A stretch of 64,000 bases of DNA, from positions 1-64,000 of the forward strand of contig NZ_JBPUSJ010000013.1 of the NCBI RefSeq assembly GCF_051851475.1. Reading direction: 5' to 3'. Both the position numbers and the translations under genes were made by a program. Within the stretch, counting starts at the first letter, position 1. Each line of letters starts with the position of its first letter. Below, piece by piece: positions 47,476 through 55,778 of the stretch. Source of the stretch: Carboxylicivirga taeanensis. Its GTDB lineage: Bacteria > Bacteroidota > Bacteroidia > Bacteroidales > Marinilabiliaceae. Under the pieces are notes generated by a model. It did no database searches and had not been told where the DNA came from. It saw nothing but the letters and a program-made list of their open reading frames with translations.

Positions 47476-48649
47476 GTTTTTGGACGTTGTTCTCTTTTTT
47501 TGGCTATTAATAAATATCTCTCTGATATTTTGGTTTAAAAGTAATATTCTGAAAATAATACTGTTTGCCTTTGCCTATCCATTTATAACCATGTTCATGT
47601 TCTGTCTGGATATTCCAATTGGTGGGTCCTTAGATGTGATTGGGAGACCAACTCATACAGATTACTGTTACGAAGCACTTATTTATGCAATGATTTCCTA
47701 TAATGTTTTAGTCTTTATAGTTTTTCGTTACAGGAGCAAGATTGTTAGTCTGCAACGTTTAAAAATAAATGAGAAAGGTAGAATATGGATTGTCCTGCTA
47801 TTACTTGTTTGTGCTATTCTTGCATACCCTAGAGCTATTATAGGAACTGGGCCAAGATGGAATCTGATTCCTGGACAATGGTCTGTAGTTTTTTTGGCCA
47901 TTAATACCTTATTGGTTTTGAGTTTTACAAAAATAAAGTCGCCATCAACAATAGTACAATTGCTCATTTTGTTACTTGTTGTAAAAGGGGGTGAGCGAGT
48001 TGATAGTGTATTGTACTTGTTTATATTTTTTAGTTTTAGACGAAGCGGTAACTACATAAAAGAAATAAGGTTGTCACTAGTAGGTAAAGTTGGACTTATT
48101 TTAGCTGCTTTACTCGCTATTTCAGTTGGGTATACAAGAATAGGCTCAGGAGTTTCTCTTGCAATTCTTATTCACAACATTGTATCGCTACATACCGTCG
48201 CTGATGTTGTACACGTTTATTTTTCAGCATTTGATAATTATGTGAATAATGGAGTGTCGATATCTCCATTTATAAATCATATCTTTAGTTTAATCCCAAT
48301 GCACCCTTATGGGGGTGCTGGCAGTAACTTCTGTTTCACTAACGTGCTAATTAAAAACATGCCTAATTTAGGAGGAGGGTTATTTTATGCCGAAGGAATG
48401 GTTCTATTGGGTAAATCGGGAATCATTGTATATGGTTGCTTGCTTGGAATAATTATAAAGTGGTTAATGAAGGCTGACAATCAGTTGCGCTCAGTGATTT
48501 TTGTTTTATTTATTGCTTTACAACTAAGATTACAATGGTATGGTTTAATATATATTTATACACCAATTTTATTTACTGTTATTACAATAGGTTTTTTAAA
48601 TTTGTTAAAAAATAATCGCAATAGCTCCAGAAGCGAAGTTCCTATCTAG
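47468..48649 (+). CDS. probable O-antigen/capsule polymerase (Wzy-like)
   Basis: The 393-residue protein with about 10-11 predicted helices carries one larger loop (about 250-310) containing conserved-looking His/Gly/Pro residues (MHPYGGAGSNFCF) and ends with a basic tail. Such proteins in polysaccharide loci are polymerases of repeat units on the periplasmic face, but Wzy proteins share little sequence. The call rests on topology, position and the presence of Wzx and Wzz. It overlaps the preceding glycosyltransferase. Confidence 0.7.
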   Translation: MVEFLDVVLFFWLLINISLIFWFKSNILKIILFAFAYPFITMFMFCLDIPIGGSLDVIGRPTHTDYCYEALIYAMISYNVLVFIVFRYRSKIVSLQRLKINEKGRIWIVLLLLVCAILAYPRAIIGTGPRWNLIPGQWSVVFLAINTLLVLSFTKIKSPSTIVQLLILLLVVKGGERVDSVLYLFIFFSFRRSGNYIKEIRLSLVGKVGLILAALLAISVGYTRIGSGVSLAILIHNIVSLHTVADVVHVYFSAFDNYVNNGVSISPFINHIFSLIPMHPYGGAGSNFCFTNVLIKNMPNLGGGLFYAEGMVLLGKSGIIVYGCLLGIIIKWLMKADNQLRSVIFVLFIALQLRLQWYGLIYIYTPILFTVITIGFLNLLKNNRNSSRSEVPI

Positions 48650-48721
48650 TTTTTTCAGATATGCTATTAAGGACTATCATTGTAGTTACCTAGTGAAAAA
48701 TAATATTAAAACTCTAATGTC

Positions 48722-49825
48722 TTGAAAGTTGCACTTGTACAAGATTGGCTGACTGAAATTGGAGGAGCCGAAAAGGTTTTTTCAAGTTTGATAGAATTAT
48801 ATCCAGATGCACATATTTATACATTAACTTCTCATCCAAGAGTGATTGATGGATTAGGTATAGATAGAAAAAAGTTAAAAGAATCTTTTATTGCAAAGTT
48901 ACCCTATGGCAGGTCAAAATACAGGAATTATTTGCCTCTTTTTTCAAAGGCGGTAGAAAGTTTTGATTTCTCACCATATGATTTAATTGTTTCTTCATCA
49001 TCCTCTGTGGCTAAAGGTATTCTGACTAATTCGAATCAAATGCATATTTGTTATTGTCATTCACCTGTTCGTTATGCTTGGGATCTTTATCATCAGTATT
49101 TGAATGAGTCTGGTATGAGTGGATTTGGACTTAAGAAATGGTTTGTTAGACATACACTCCATAAATTACGTATTTGGGATATTATAAGTTCTAATAGAGT
49201 TGACTTTTTTATTGCTAATTCAAATTATATTAGAAAAAGAATTAATAAAGTATATAAGCGAGATGCACGAGTTATTTATCCCCCTGTGGATATTGAACGT
49301 TTTGAGTTGTCAGAAAAGAAACAAGATTATTACTTTACTGCTTCGAGGCTAGTGCCATACAAGAAGATTGACTTAATTGTAGAGGCTTTCGCTCAAATGC
49401 CAGAAAAGAAGCTAATTGTGGCTGGGACTGGACCAGATTTTAAGAAGATTAGAGCATTGGCAGGAGCTAATGTGGAAATGAAAGGTTTTGTACCAGATGA
49501 TGAAATGCTTTCTTTAATGCAAAATGCAAAAGCTTTCGTATTTGCCGCTGATGAAGATTTTGGAATTATACCAGTTGAAGCACAAGCATGTGGAACACCG
49601 GTTATAGCCCTAGGTAAAGGAGGTACAAAAGAAACTGTTATTGATAATGAGACTGGAATACATTTTGATGAGCAAAGTGTAAGTTCCTTGATAGGTGCTG
49701 TTAATAAGTTCGAAATGATAGATACTTTTAAGGTAGGTAAAGTAAGGGATAATGCGGTGAGATTCTCTAAAGAAAGGTTTAAAAATGAATTAGCAGCCTT
49801 TGTTGAAGAAAAAATGAAAGTGTAA
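48722..49825 (+). CDS. glycosyltransferase family 4, WbaZ-like
   Basis: The 367-residue GT-B enzyme starts at TTG with KVALVQDWLTEIGGAEKV, the start typical of the WbaZ mannosyltransferase group (the related form is VALVHDWL..GGEKV). YCHSPVRYAWDLYH and FVFAADEDFGIIPVEAQACGTPVIALGKGGTKETV complete the pattern. Since GDP-mannose and GDP-fucose are made downstream (manC, gmd, fcl), mannose transfer is plausible but not proven. Last glycosyltransferase of the AT-rich block. Confidence 0.87.
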   Translation: MKVALVQDWLTEIGGAEKVFSSLIELYPDAHIYTLTSHPRVIDGLGIDRKKLKESFIAKLPYGRSKYRNYLPLFSKAVESFDFSPYDLIVSSSSSVAKGILTNSNQMHICYCHSPVRYAWDLYHQYLNESGMSGFGLKKWFVRHTLHKLRIWDIISSNRVDFFIANSNYIRKRINKVYKRDARVIYPPVDIERFELSEKKQDYYFTASRLVPYKKIDLIVEAFAQMPEKKLIVAGTGPDFKKIRALAGANVEMKGFVPDDEMLSLMQNAKAFVFAADEDFGIIPVEAQACGTPVIALGKGGTKETVIDNETGIHFDEQSVSSLIGAVNKFEMIDTFKVGKVRDNAVRFSKERFKNELAAFVEEKMKV

Positions 49826-49899
49826 TTTATTGATTATAGAAACAGAAAAAAGATGTCTTTGAGGTATTTTTTACCTAAGTACTATTAAATGGAAGAATA

Positions 49900-52818
49900 A
49901 TGAATTTATCTAGTTTGTCATTGCGAGAACTAGTTGAAAAAATCAGTGGGGATCTGGATTTAGATGACGTTACTCGTCTTGTCTACAGTACTGATGCCTC
50001 AGCTTACTTTGAAAAGCCCGTTGGTGCAGTAATGCCGTTAGATGCGATTGATGTTCGCGAAATTGTTTTGTTTGCCCAAAAGCATCATCTAAACTTGATT
50101 CCGCGTGCGGCAGGCACTTCATTAGCCGGTCAAGTTGTTGGATCGGGTTTAGTGGTTGATGTGGGACGTTACATGAACCAGATTCTCGAGGTAAACGAAA
50201 AAGAAAAGTGGGTACGTGTTCAGCCGGGTGTCGTGCTCGATGAGTTGAATCAATATCTGGCACCATATGGTTTATTCTTTGGCCCTGAAACATCAACATC
50301 TAACCGTTGTATGATTGGTGGTATGGTGGGGAATAATTCCTGTGGAGCCCATTCCTTAATATATGGTAGTACTCGTGATCATACATTAGAGCTTAAAGGC
50401 TACCTAAGTAACGGGGATGAAGTTGTTTTTAAGAATCTAAAAAACTTGGAATTTGAGCAAAAGTGCCATGAAGACTCTTTTGAAGGAGAAATTTATCGTT
50501 CCATTAGAAGTGTCTTAACTGATAAGGGAAACCGTAAATCTATACGCCAAGAATTTCCGGACCCAGACATTCACCGAAGAAATACAGGATATGCACTGGA
50601 TTACTTAATTGATACTTATCCGTATAAAGAGGAGGACGGAAACTTTAATATGTGTCAATTGCTGGCAGGTTCTGAAGGCACCTTGTTTTTTACAACCGAG
50701 ATAAAGCTCAATCTGATTGCAGTGCCACCAAAGGAAAAGGGATTGGTTTGTGTGCACCTTAATTCATTGGAGGAAGCATTAGAGGCTAATTTGATTGGAT
50801 TGCAGTTTAATCCAGGTGCCATTGAGTTAATGGATAAGGCTATTATGGACTTGACCAAAAAGAATGTGCTCCAAAATAAGAACCGTTTTTTTGTTGAAGG
50901 TGATCCAGCTGCGTTATTATTAGTTGAGTTTGCACGGCATACCAAAGATGAGATTGAGCAATTGGCTGGTGATATGATAGCAGCTTTGCGGCAGAAAGGT
51001 TTTGGTTATGCCTACCCTGTTTTGTATGGCTCTGATATTAAAAAAGTATGGAATCTTCGAAAAGCTGGCTTAGGTGTGTTGGGTAATATGCCTGGTGATG
51101 AGCGCCCGGTGCCTGTCATTGAAGATACGGCTGTTCGTCCTGAAGATTTACCTGCTTTCATCGCCGACATCAAGGCGATGCTTAAGAAATATGGTAAGGA
51201 ATGTGTTTACTATGCTCATATAGGTACTGGCGAGTTGCACCTACGGCCGGTTTTAAATATGAAGAAAGAAAAGGATGCAGAGTTGTTTTATCAGATAGCC
51301 AAAGATACAGCTAAAATAGTTAAGCAATATAAAGGTTCATTGAGTGGAGAGCATGGCGATGGCCGTTTGAGAGGTCAGTTTATTCCATGGATGGTTGGTG
51401 ATCACAACTATCAGCTATTTAGAGAGGTTAAGAAAATATTCGACCCTAATAATATATTTAATGCAGGCAAAATAACTGACACGCCACAAATGAACACTTC
51501 GCTTCGCTATAAAGAAGTGAAAAATGAATTGGACAACAAAGCTTTGTTCGACTGGTCATCAACATTAGGGCTAGCTCGGGCTGCGGAGAAATGTACCGGC
51601 TCTGGCGACTGTCGTAAGAGTCATTTAATTGGCGGCACCATGTGTCCAAGTTATATGGGATCGCGTGATGAACGACAGACGACCCGTGCCAGGGCTAATA
51701 TGCTCCGCGAGTTCTTTGCCGGCACAATCCCAGCTACAAAACTGGGTTATGTCCAAGTGAAGCAAGTGCTTGATTTATGTTTGTCATGCAAGGCCTGTAA
51801 GACTGAGTGTCCGAGTAATGTTGATATGACGAAACTGAAAGCAGAGTTTCTTAATTCCTATCATGAACAATTTGGTATACCATTGCGCTCAAGACTGATT
51901 GCTCATTTACCTACTTTCAATACGATATTGATGCCATTTTCACATCTATATAATTTAAGTGTGAAAAATAAATGGATAAAAGCAATTAACGAGAAGTATT
52001 TTGGCATATCATCTAAAAGGCATTTGCCCAGACTTTCGAAGCAGTCTTTAATTAAGTGGAGTAAAAAACGGCAGACATCAGGCAACGAAAAGGTAGTTTA
52101 TTTCTTTGCCGATGAATTCACCAATTATAACGATACCCGAGAAGGCGTTGCTGCTGTGTTGTTATTAGAGAAATTAGGGTATAAAGTTATCATACCTAGT
52201 CATCAGCCAAGTGGTAGAACTTATTTGTCTAAAGGCCTATTGAAAGATGCAAAAAAGCGAGCAATACAAAATGTGGAGTTGCTATCTGGTCTTGTTGATA
52301 AAGAGGCGCCGTTGATTGGAATTGAGCCATCAGCTATTCTGACTTTACGTGATGAGTATCTGGAATTAGTGCCTGACAAATTAAAAGAGAAAGCTCAACG
52401 ATTAGCAACGAATACATATACCTTTGAAGAATTTGTTGCTCAAGAATATGATAAAGGGAGAATATCATCTGAGCAATTTGTGAGTGATAAGAAAACAATA
52501 AGATATCACTCACATTGCTATCAAAAAGCGTTGTCTGATACAAAGTTAACCCAAAGGGTTTTGGAGATTCCAGAAAATTATTCCGCCCAGGAAATACCTT
52601 CAGGTTGTTGTGGTATGGCTGGTTCTTTTGGATATGAGATAGAACATTATGATTTATCGATGAATATTGGGGAATTAGTTTTATTTCCGGAAATAAGGAA
52701 ATCCAATAAAAAAACACTAATTGTCGCAGCCGGAACTTCGTGTCGACATCAGATAAAAGACGGAACTCAAGTTGAAGCATTACATCCTGCATTAGTATTA
52801 TTAGATGCATTAAAATAA
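49900..52818 (+). CDS. FAD- and Fe-S-dependent D-2-hydroxyacid dehydrogenase, YdiJ-like
   Basis: The 972-residue three-part enzyme begins with an FAD-binding PCMH-type domain (about 15-260) showing PRAAGTSLAGQVVG and IGGMVGNNSCGAHSL. An FAD-oxidase C-terminal domain follows (about 265-540) with YAHIGTGELHLRPVLN and GSLSGEHGDGRLRG. A di-cluster ferredoxin-like region has cysteines Cys565, Cys571, Cys582, and Cys627, Cys630, Cys633, Cys637 (CLSCKACKTEC). A C-terminal CCG domain shows SGCCGMAGSFGYE. The fusion resembles E. coli YdiJ, a D-2-hydroxyglutarate dehydrogenase, and GlcD/Dld plus GlcF. Substrate is not certain. It sits in the polysaccharide block without obvious link to it. Confidence 0.9.
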   Translation: MNLSSLSLRELVEKISGDLDLDDVTRLVYSTDASAYFEKPVGAVMPLDAIDVREIVLFAQKHHLNLIPRAAGTSLAGQVVGSGLVVDVGRYMNQILEVNEKEKWVRVQPGVVLDELNQYLAPYGLFFGPETSTSNRCMIGGMVGNNSCGAHSLIYGSTRDHTLELKGYLSNGDEVVFKNLKNLEFEQKCHEDSFEGEIYRSIRSVLTDKGNRKSIRQEFPDPDIHRRNTGYALDYLIDTYPYKEEDGNFNMCQLLAGSEGTLFFTTEIKLNLIAVPPKEKGLVCVHLNSLEEALEANLIGLQFNPGAIELMDKAIMDLTKKNVLQNKNRFFVEGDPAALLLVEFARHTKDEIEQLAGDMIAALRQKGFGYAYPVLYGSDIKKVWNLRKAGLGVLGNMPGDERPVPVIEDTAVRPEDLPAFIADIKAMLKKYGKECVYYAHIGTGELHLRPVLNMKKEKDAELFYQIAKDTAKIVKQYKGSLSGEHGDGRLRGQFIPWMVGDHNYQLFREVKKIFDPNNIFNAGKITDTPQMNTSLRYKEVKNELDNKALFDWSSTLGLARAAEKCTGSGDCRKSHLIGGTMCPSYMGSRDERQTTRARANMLREFFAGTIPATKLGYVQVKQVLDLCLSCKACKTECPSNVDMTKLKAEFLNSYHEQFGIPLRSRLIAHLPTFNTILMPFSHLYNLSVKNKWIKAINEKYFGISSKRHLPRLSKQSLIKWSKKRQTSGNEKVVYFFADEFTNYNDTREGVAAVLLLEKLGYKVIIPSHQPSGRTYLSKGLLKDAKKRAIQNVELLSGLVDKEAPLIGIEPSAILTLRDEYLELVPDKLKEKAQRLATNTYTFEEFVAQEYDKGRISSEQFVSDKKTIRYHSHCYQKALSDTKLTQRVLEIPENYSAQEIPSGCCGMAGSFGYEIEHYDLSMNIGELVLFPEIRKSNKKTLIVAAGTSCRHQIKDGTQVEALHPALVLLDALK

Positions 52819-53169
52819 GATGATAAAAAGGTTGTTTTTAAATAATCGTTAGTGACAAGTTTATTATTGGTGGCTCCCATAAGCCACAACTTTGCACCAG
52901 GTTACCTGCTAATATGGAATTTAAATGCACTAAACTCAAATTAAACTCATATTAAACTCATATTAAATTCGATCGCAGCTGAGTTTAACTTGACTTAAGT
53001 GTGTATTAACTGTAACTTGAGTATGACTGAATAACAGGGGCGGTGAGGGAGTTAAAGAGGATAGATGTTGTTAGAGAGGATACACAGGTTGTTAAAGCAT
53101 CTGTTTTTAAGGCATTGTACGCCCTGTGAACAGTCAGAAGTAATTGATTAATCCTCTTACTGTATTAAT
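52819..53169 (+). promoter_or_regulatory. intergenic region with 11-bp repeat array upstream of the DUF6266 gene
   Basis: No gene is seen in these 351 bases. Direct repeats of an 11-bp unit lie at 52932-52942, 52943-52953 and 52954-52964 (AAACTCAAATT once, AAACTCATATT twice), with a partial fourth at 52965-52970. The inverted core GAGTTTAA follows at 52981-52988. A period of one helical turn puts all units on the same DNA face, as for a cooperative DNA-binding protein. Confidence 0.6.
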
Positions 53170-53784
53170 ATGGCACGATGCAATAACATTAACGAGGGTT
53201 CATCTGGTAGAATTGGGAATGTAGTGACCTACCAGATGTATGGCAAAAGTTACATGCGTTCTTTGCCCGGGCAATACAAAGATAAGAAGTCGGAGAGGCA
53301 ATTGGCGCAGCGGCAAAAAATGCAGTTGGTCAATGAATTCTTAGCACCTTACAAAGATGTTTTGCGAATTACCTTTCAAAAGGAGGCCATTGGTCGTTCA
53401 GCTTATATGGCCGCCAAATCATATAATATGCTGCATGCCGTTGGTGGCGAATACCCGGAGCAGCACATAGACTATGCAAAGGCCTTGGTGAGCGCGGGTG
53501 CAGTATCTTTATCAGCAGAAGCAAGTGTGGTGCGAACGGAGGAAGGACTGCTGTTCCGGTGGACAAATGATGGACAAGGAAGTCCATTTGACACTCTGTT
53601 TGTCATAGCGAATGTGCGTGGTCAGTACAATACGGCCTACAAGCAAACGGAAGCTGAACGAAAGGATGAATCGTATAGGTGGAAATGGGAGCTCAGTGAA
53701 CGTGAAAAATATGATATTTGGCTGGTATTTAGGGATTATAAAGAAAGAAGCTTTAGTAATAGCTTATGGCTGGGGTTGGTTTAG
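53170..53784 (+). CDS. DUF6266 family protein
   Basis: The 204-residue protein has the DUF6266 pattern: a Gly/Arg-rich start (GSSGRIGNVVTYQMYGKSYM followed by RSLPGQYKD), a helical middle (RQLAQRQKMQLVNEFLAPYKDVL) and a beta-rich C-terminal half with aromatic strands (LLFRWTNDGQGSPFDTLFVI, YDIWLVFRDY, SLWLGLV). No signal peptide. The family is common in Bacteroidota and has no established function. The stop lies at the start of a GA-rich repeat tract. Confidence 0.82.
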   Translation: MARCNNINEGSSGRIGNVVTYQMYGKSYMRSLPGQYKDKKSERQLAQRQKMQLVNEFLAPYKDVLRITFQKEAIGRSAYMAAKSYNMLHAVGGEYPEQHIDYAKALVSAGAVSLSAEASVVRTEEGLLFRWTNDGQGSPFDTLFVIANVRGQYNTAYKQTEAERKDESYRWKWELSEREKYDIWLVFRDYKERSFSNSLWLGLV

Positions 53785-54148
53785 AGGTGAGTGTTGAGAG
53801 GAGAGAGAGACGAGTAATTGACGGTTCACGCAAAGCTGCAAACTTTTTTAGTCGTGAAGTTCGCATGAAATAGGTGTTAGAATTTTGCATTGAGCGTTCT
53901 TAGCAAAACCAGGATTCCGTTTTTACTCTCGTGCTCTTAGCGTCATGCCTGACTGCTTTATCGAAAGACTTGGCGTCCTTTGCGAGAAACACATTCCTTT
54001 TGGATTTTATTAAAGATAAAGTGATATTTGTATTAGAATAAACAATAGTACAAGGTAGATTCCTTCTTAATTGTTAAGGTATTGAACAATAGGTGAGTCA
54101 GTGTTTGAATTAATTATCATAAGAGTATTCTCATCTCTCACTGCTCAT
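53783..54148 (+). repeat. gene-less element bounded by GA-rich and CT-rich tracts
   Basis: A purine tract (53783-53814, starting AGAGGTGAGTG and continuing with GAG repeats) and a pyrimidine tract (54130-54148, CTCATCTCTCACTGCTCAT) face each other around about 315 bases that hold no ORF. Inside are three related strings, GAGCGTTCTTAGC (53892-53904), GTGCTCTTAGCGTC (53931-53944) and GGCGTCCTTTGCGAGAAAC (53972-53990), plus CGCAAAG (53829-53835) inverted to CTTTGCG (53979-53985). It looks like a decayed or non-coding copy of the element family seen at 55311 and 56869. Confidence 0.5.
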
Positions 54149-54194
54149 ATGGAATTCTTCTGCCTTCTGATTGTAAAATACGTAACTTATAAAT

Positions 54195-55310
54195 ATGTCA
54201 AAAATAGCACTCATCACCGGTATTACCGGACAGGACGGCGCGTATCTTGCCGAATTTTTATTGAAAAAAGGGTATGTAGTTCACGGTATTAAACGTCGTT
54301 CGTCGTTATTTAATACCGATCGTATTGATCATTTGTATCAGGACCCCCATGTGGAGAACCGGAATCTGATTTTACATTACGGGGATTTAACAGATTCAAT
54401 GAACCTGACGCGCATTATCCAGGAGGTGCAACCGGATGAGATTTATAACCTGGCGGCCATGAGCCACGTAAAGGTGAGCTTTGATACGCCAGAATATACA
54501 GCCAACGCTGATGGATTAGGGACTTTACGTATTTTGGAAGCTATTCGCTTATTAGGCTTGACTGAGAAAACAAGAGTTTATCAGGCTTCCACATCGGAGT
54601 TATATGGTTTGGTGCAGGAAGTGCCCCAGAAAGAAACAACTCCGTTCTACCCCCGCTCGCCTTATGCCGTGGCCAAGATGTACGCCTATTGGATTACCGT
54701 GAACTACCGTGAGGCCTATAACATGTTTGCCTGTAACGGTATTTTGTTTAACCACGAGAGTCCGTTGCGCGGCGAAACGTTCGTTACGCGAAAGATTACC
54801 CGTGCCGTATCAAAGATTGCCCTTGGAATGCAGGATTGTTTGTATTTGGGTAACATGGATGCCAAGCGGGACTGGGGGCATGCCAAGGATTATATTAAAG
54901 CCATGTGGTTAATCCTGCAGCAGGATCAGCCCGAAGATTACGTCATCGCTACTGGCGTAACTACAAAAGTACGTGATTTTGTTACCATGGCTTTTGCAGA
55001 GGTAGGTATTGAATTATCGTTTACCGGTGAAGGGGAAGCTGAAGTAGGGATTGTAAAATCCTGTTCAAATGCTGAGTATCAGGTGGCTGTAGGAACAGAG
55101 GTGGTTAAAGTCGATCCACGCTACTACCGACCTACTGAAGTGGAGCTGCTGATTGGCGACCCAACTAAATCAAAAGAAAAGCTGGGTTGGGAACCAGAGT
55201 ATGACTTACCGGCTTTGGTCAAAGACATGATGCAGTCGGATGTGAAATTAGTGAAGAAGGACCGCTACCTAAAAGAAGGTGGGTACGAGGTTCTAAACTA
55301 TTTCGAATAA
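54195..55310 (+). CDS. gmd: GDP-mannose 4,6-dehydratase
   Basis: The 371-residue short-chain dehydrogenase-type enzyme converts GDP-D-mannose to GDP-4-keto-6-deoxy-D-mannose, the precursor of GDP-L-fucose. It shows ALITGITGQDGAYLAEFLL (NADP-binding GxxGxxG), the catalytic ASTSELYG segment, the SPYAVAKMYAYW Tyr-x3-Lys pair and the KRRSS NADP phosphate-binding stretch. Length is normal. fcl and manC follow in the same orientation, interrupted by repeats. Confidence 0.96.
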   Translation: MSKIALITGITGQDGAYLAEFLLKKGYVVHGIKRRSSLFNTDRIDHLYQDPHVENRNLILHYGDLTDSMNLTRIIQEVQPDEIYNLAAMSHVKVSFDTPEYTANADGLGTLRILEAIRLLGLTEKTRVYQASTSELYGLVQEVPQKETTPFYPRSPYAVAKMYAYWITVNYREAYNMFACNGILFNHESPLRGETFVTRKITRAVSKIALGMQDCLYLGNMDAKRDWGHAKDYIKAMWLILQQDQPEDYVIATGVTTKVRDFVTMAFAEVGIELSFTGEGEAEVGIVKSCSNAEYQVAVGTEVVKVDPRYYRPTEVELLIGDPTKSKEKLGWEPEYDLPALVKDMMQSDVKLVKKDRYLKEGGYEVLNYFE

Positions 55311-55346
55311 AGATAGAGAAGAGAAATGAGTGGAGAGAAATGAGCG
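55311..55346 (+). repeat. GA-rich left arm of the four-helix-bundle element
   Basis: Right after the gmd stop the DNA reads as GA-rich repeats: AGAGAAATGAG at 55320-55330 and again at 55334-55344, 14 bp apart. These are imperfectly complementary (one mismatch, one G-T) to the CTCATCTCTTT copies at 55736-55746 and 55757-55767, so the whole gene between could be enclosed in a long RNA stem. Confidence 0.7.
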
Positions 55347-55355
55347 TTTTGAATT

Positions 55356-55730
55356 ATGGGACAAATAAATAGTTTTAGAGATTTAATTGTTTATCAGAAA
55401 GCCTATACTATTTCTATGGATATTTTTGTTTTGACAAAAACATTTCCAAAAGAAGAAAGATATTCGTTGGTTGATCAGGTTCGACGCTCGTCCCGCTCGA
55501 TTTGTGCTAATTTGTCTGAAGCTTGGGCAAAAAGAAGGTACGAAAAAGTCTTCATTAATAAGTTAACTGATTGTTTAGGTGAAGAATTTGAAACAGAAAC
55601 CTGGTTGAAATATTCTGCTGATTGTGAATATTTATCCGATGAGGAATTTTCTAAGCTAATGAGTCAATATGAAGAAGTAAGAAAAATGCTCATTTCAATG
55701 ATTAATAGCCCTGAGAAGTTCTGTAAATGA
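55356..55730 (+). CDS. four-helix-bundle protein, 23S rRNA-intervening-sequence (S23/avd-like) family
   Basis: This 124-residue protein matches the family found in intervening sequences of 23S rRNA (TIGR02436-like). It opens with FRDLIVYQKAYTISMDIFVL and has RRSSRSICANLSEAWAKRRY and a C-terminal helix pair. The Avd protein of diversity-generating retroelements shares this fold, but no reverse transcriptase is present here. The gene is free-standing between gmd and fcl and is flanked by inverted GA/CT-rich arms, as in rRNA insertions. It has basic character, in keeping with RNA binding. Function outside rRNA is unknown. Confidence 0.92.
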   Translation: MGQINSFRDLIVYQKAYTISMDIFVLTKTFPKEERYSLVDQVRRSSRSICANLSEAWAKRRYEKVFINKLTDCLGEEFETETWLKYSADCEYLSDEEFSKLMSQYEEVRKMLISMINSPEKFCK

Positions 55731-55768
55731 GGTGCCTCATCTCTTTATTCTCACCTCTCATCTCTTTA
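55727..55768 (+). repeat. CT-rich right arm of the four-helix-bundle element
   Basis: The arm contains ATGAGG/CCTCAT (55727-55732/55735-55740), overlapping the stop codon of the four-helix gene, then CTCATCTCTTT at 55736-55746 and 55757-55767. Each copy can pair with the AGAGAAATGAG units on the left of the gene. Confidence 0.7.
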
Positions 55769-55778
55769 ACAAACAATT

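Noticed and set aside
52932..52970. CRISPR-like array
   Set aside because: The repeats are 11 bp and directly contiguous, without spacers.
55356..55730. diversity-generating retroelement accessory gene (avd)
   Set aside because: The fold is related, but no reverse transcriptase, template repeat or variable repeat is present in the window.
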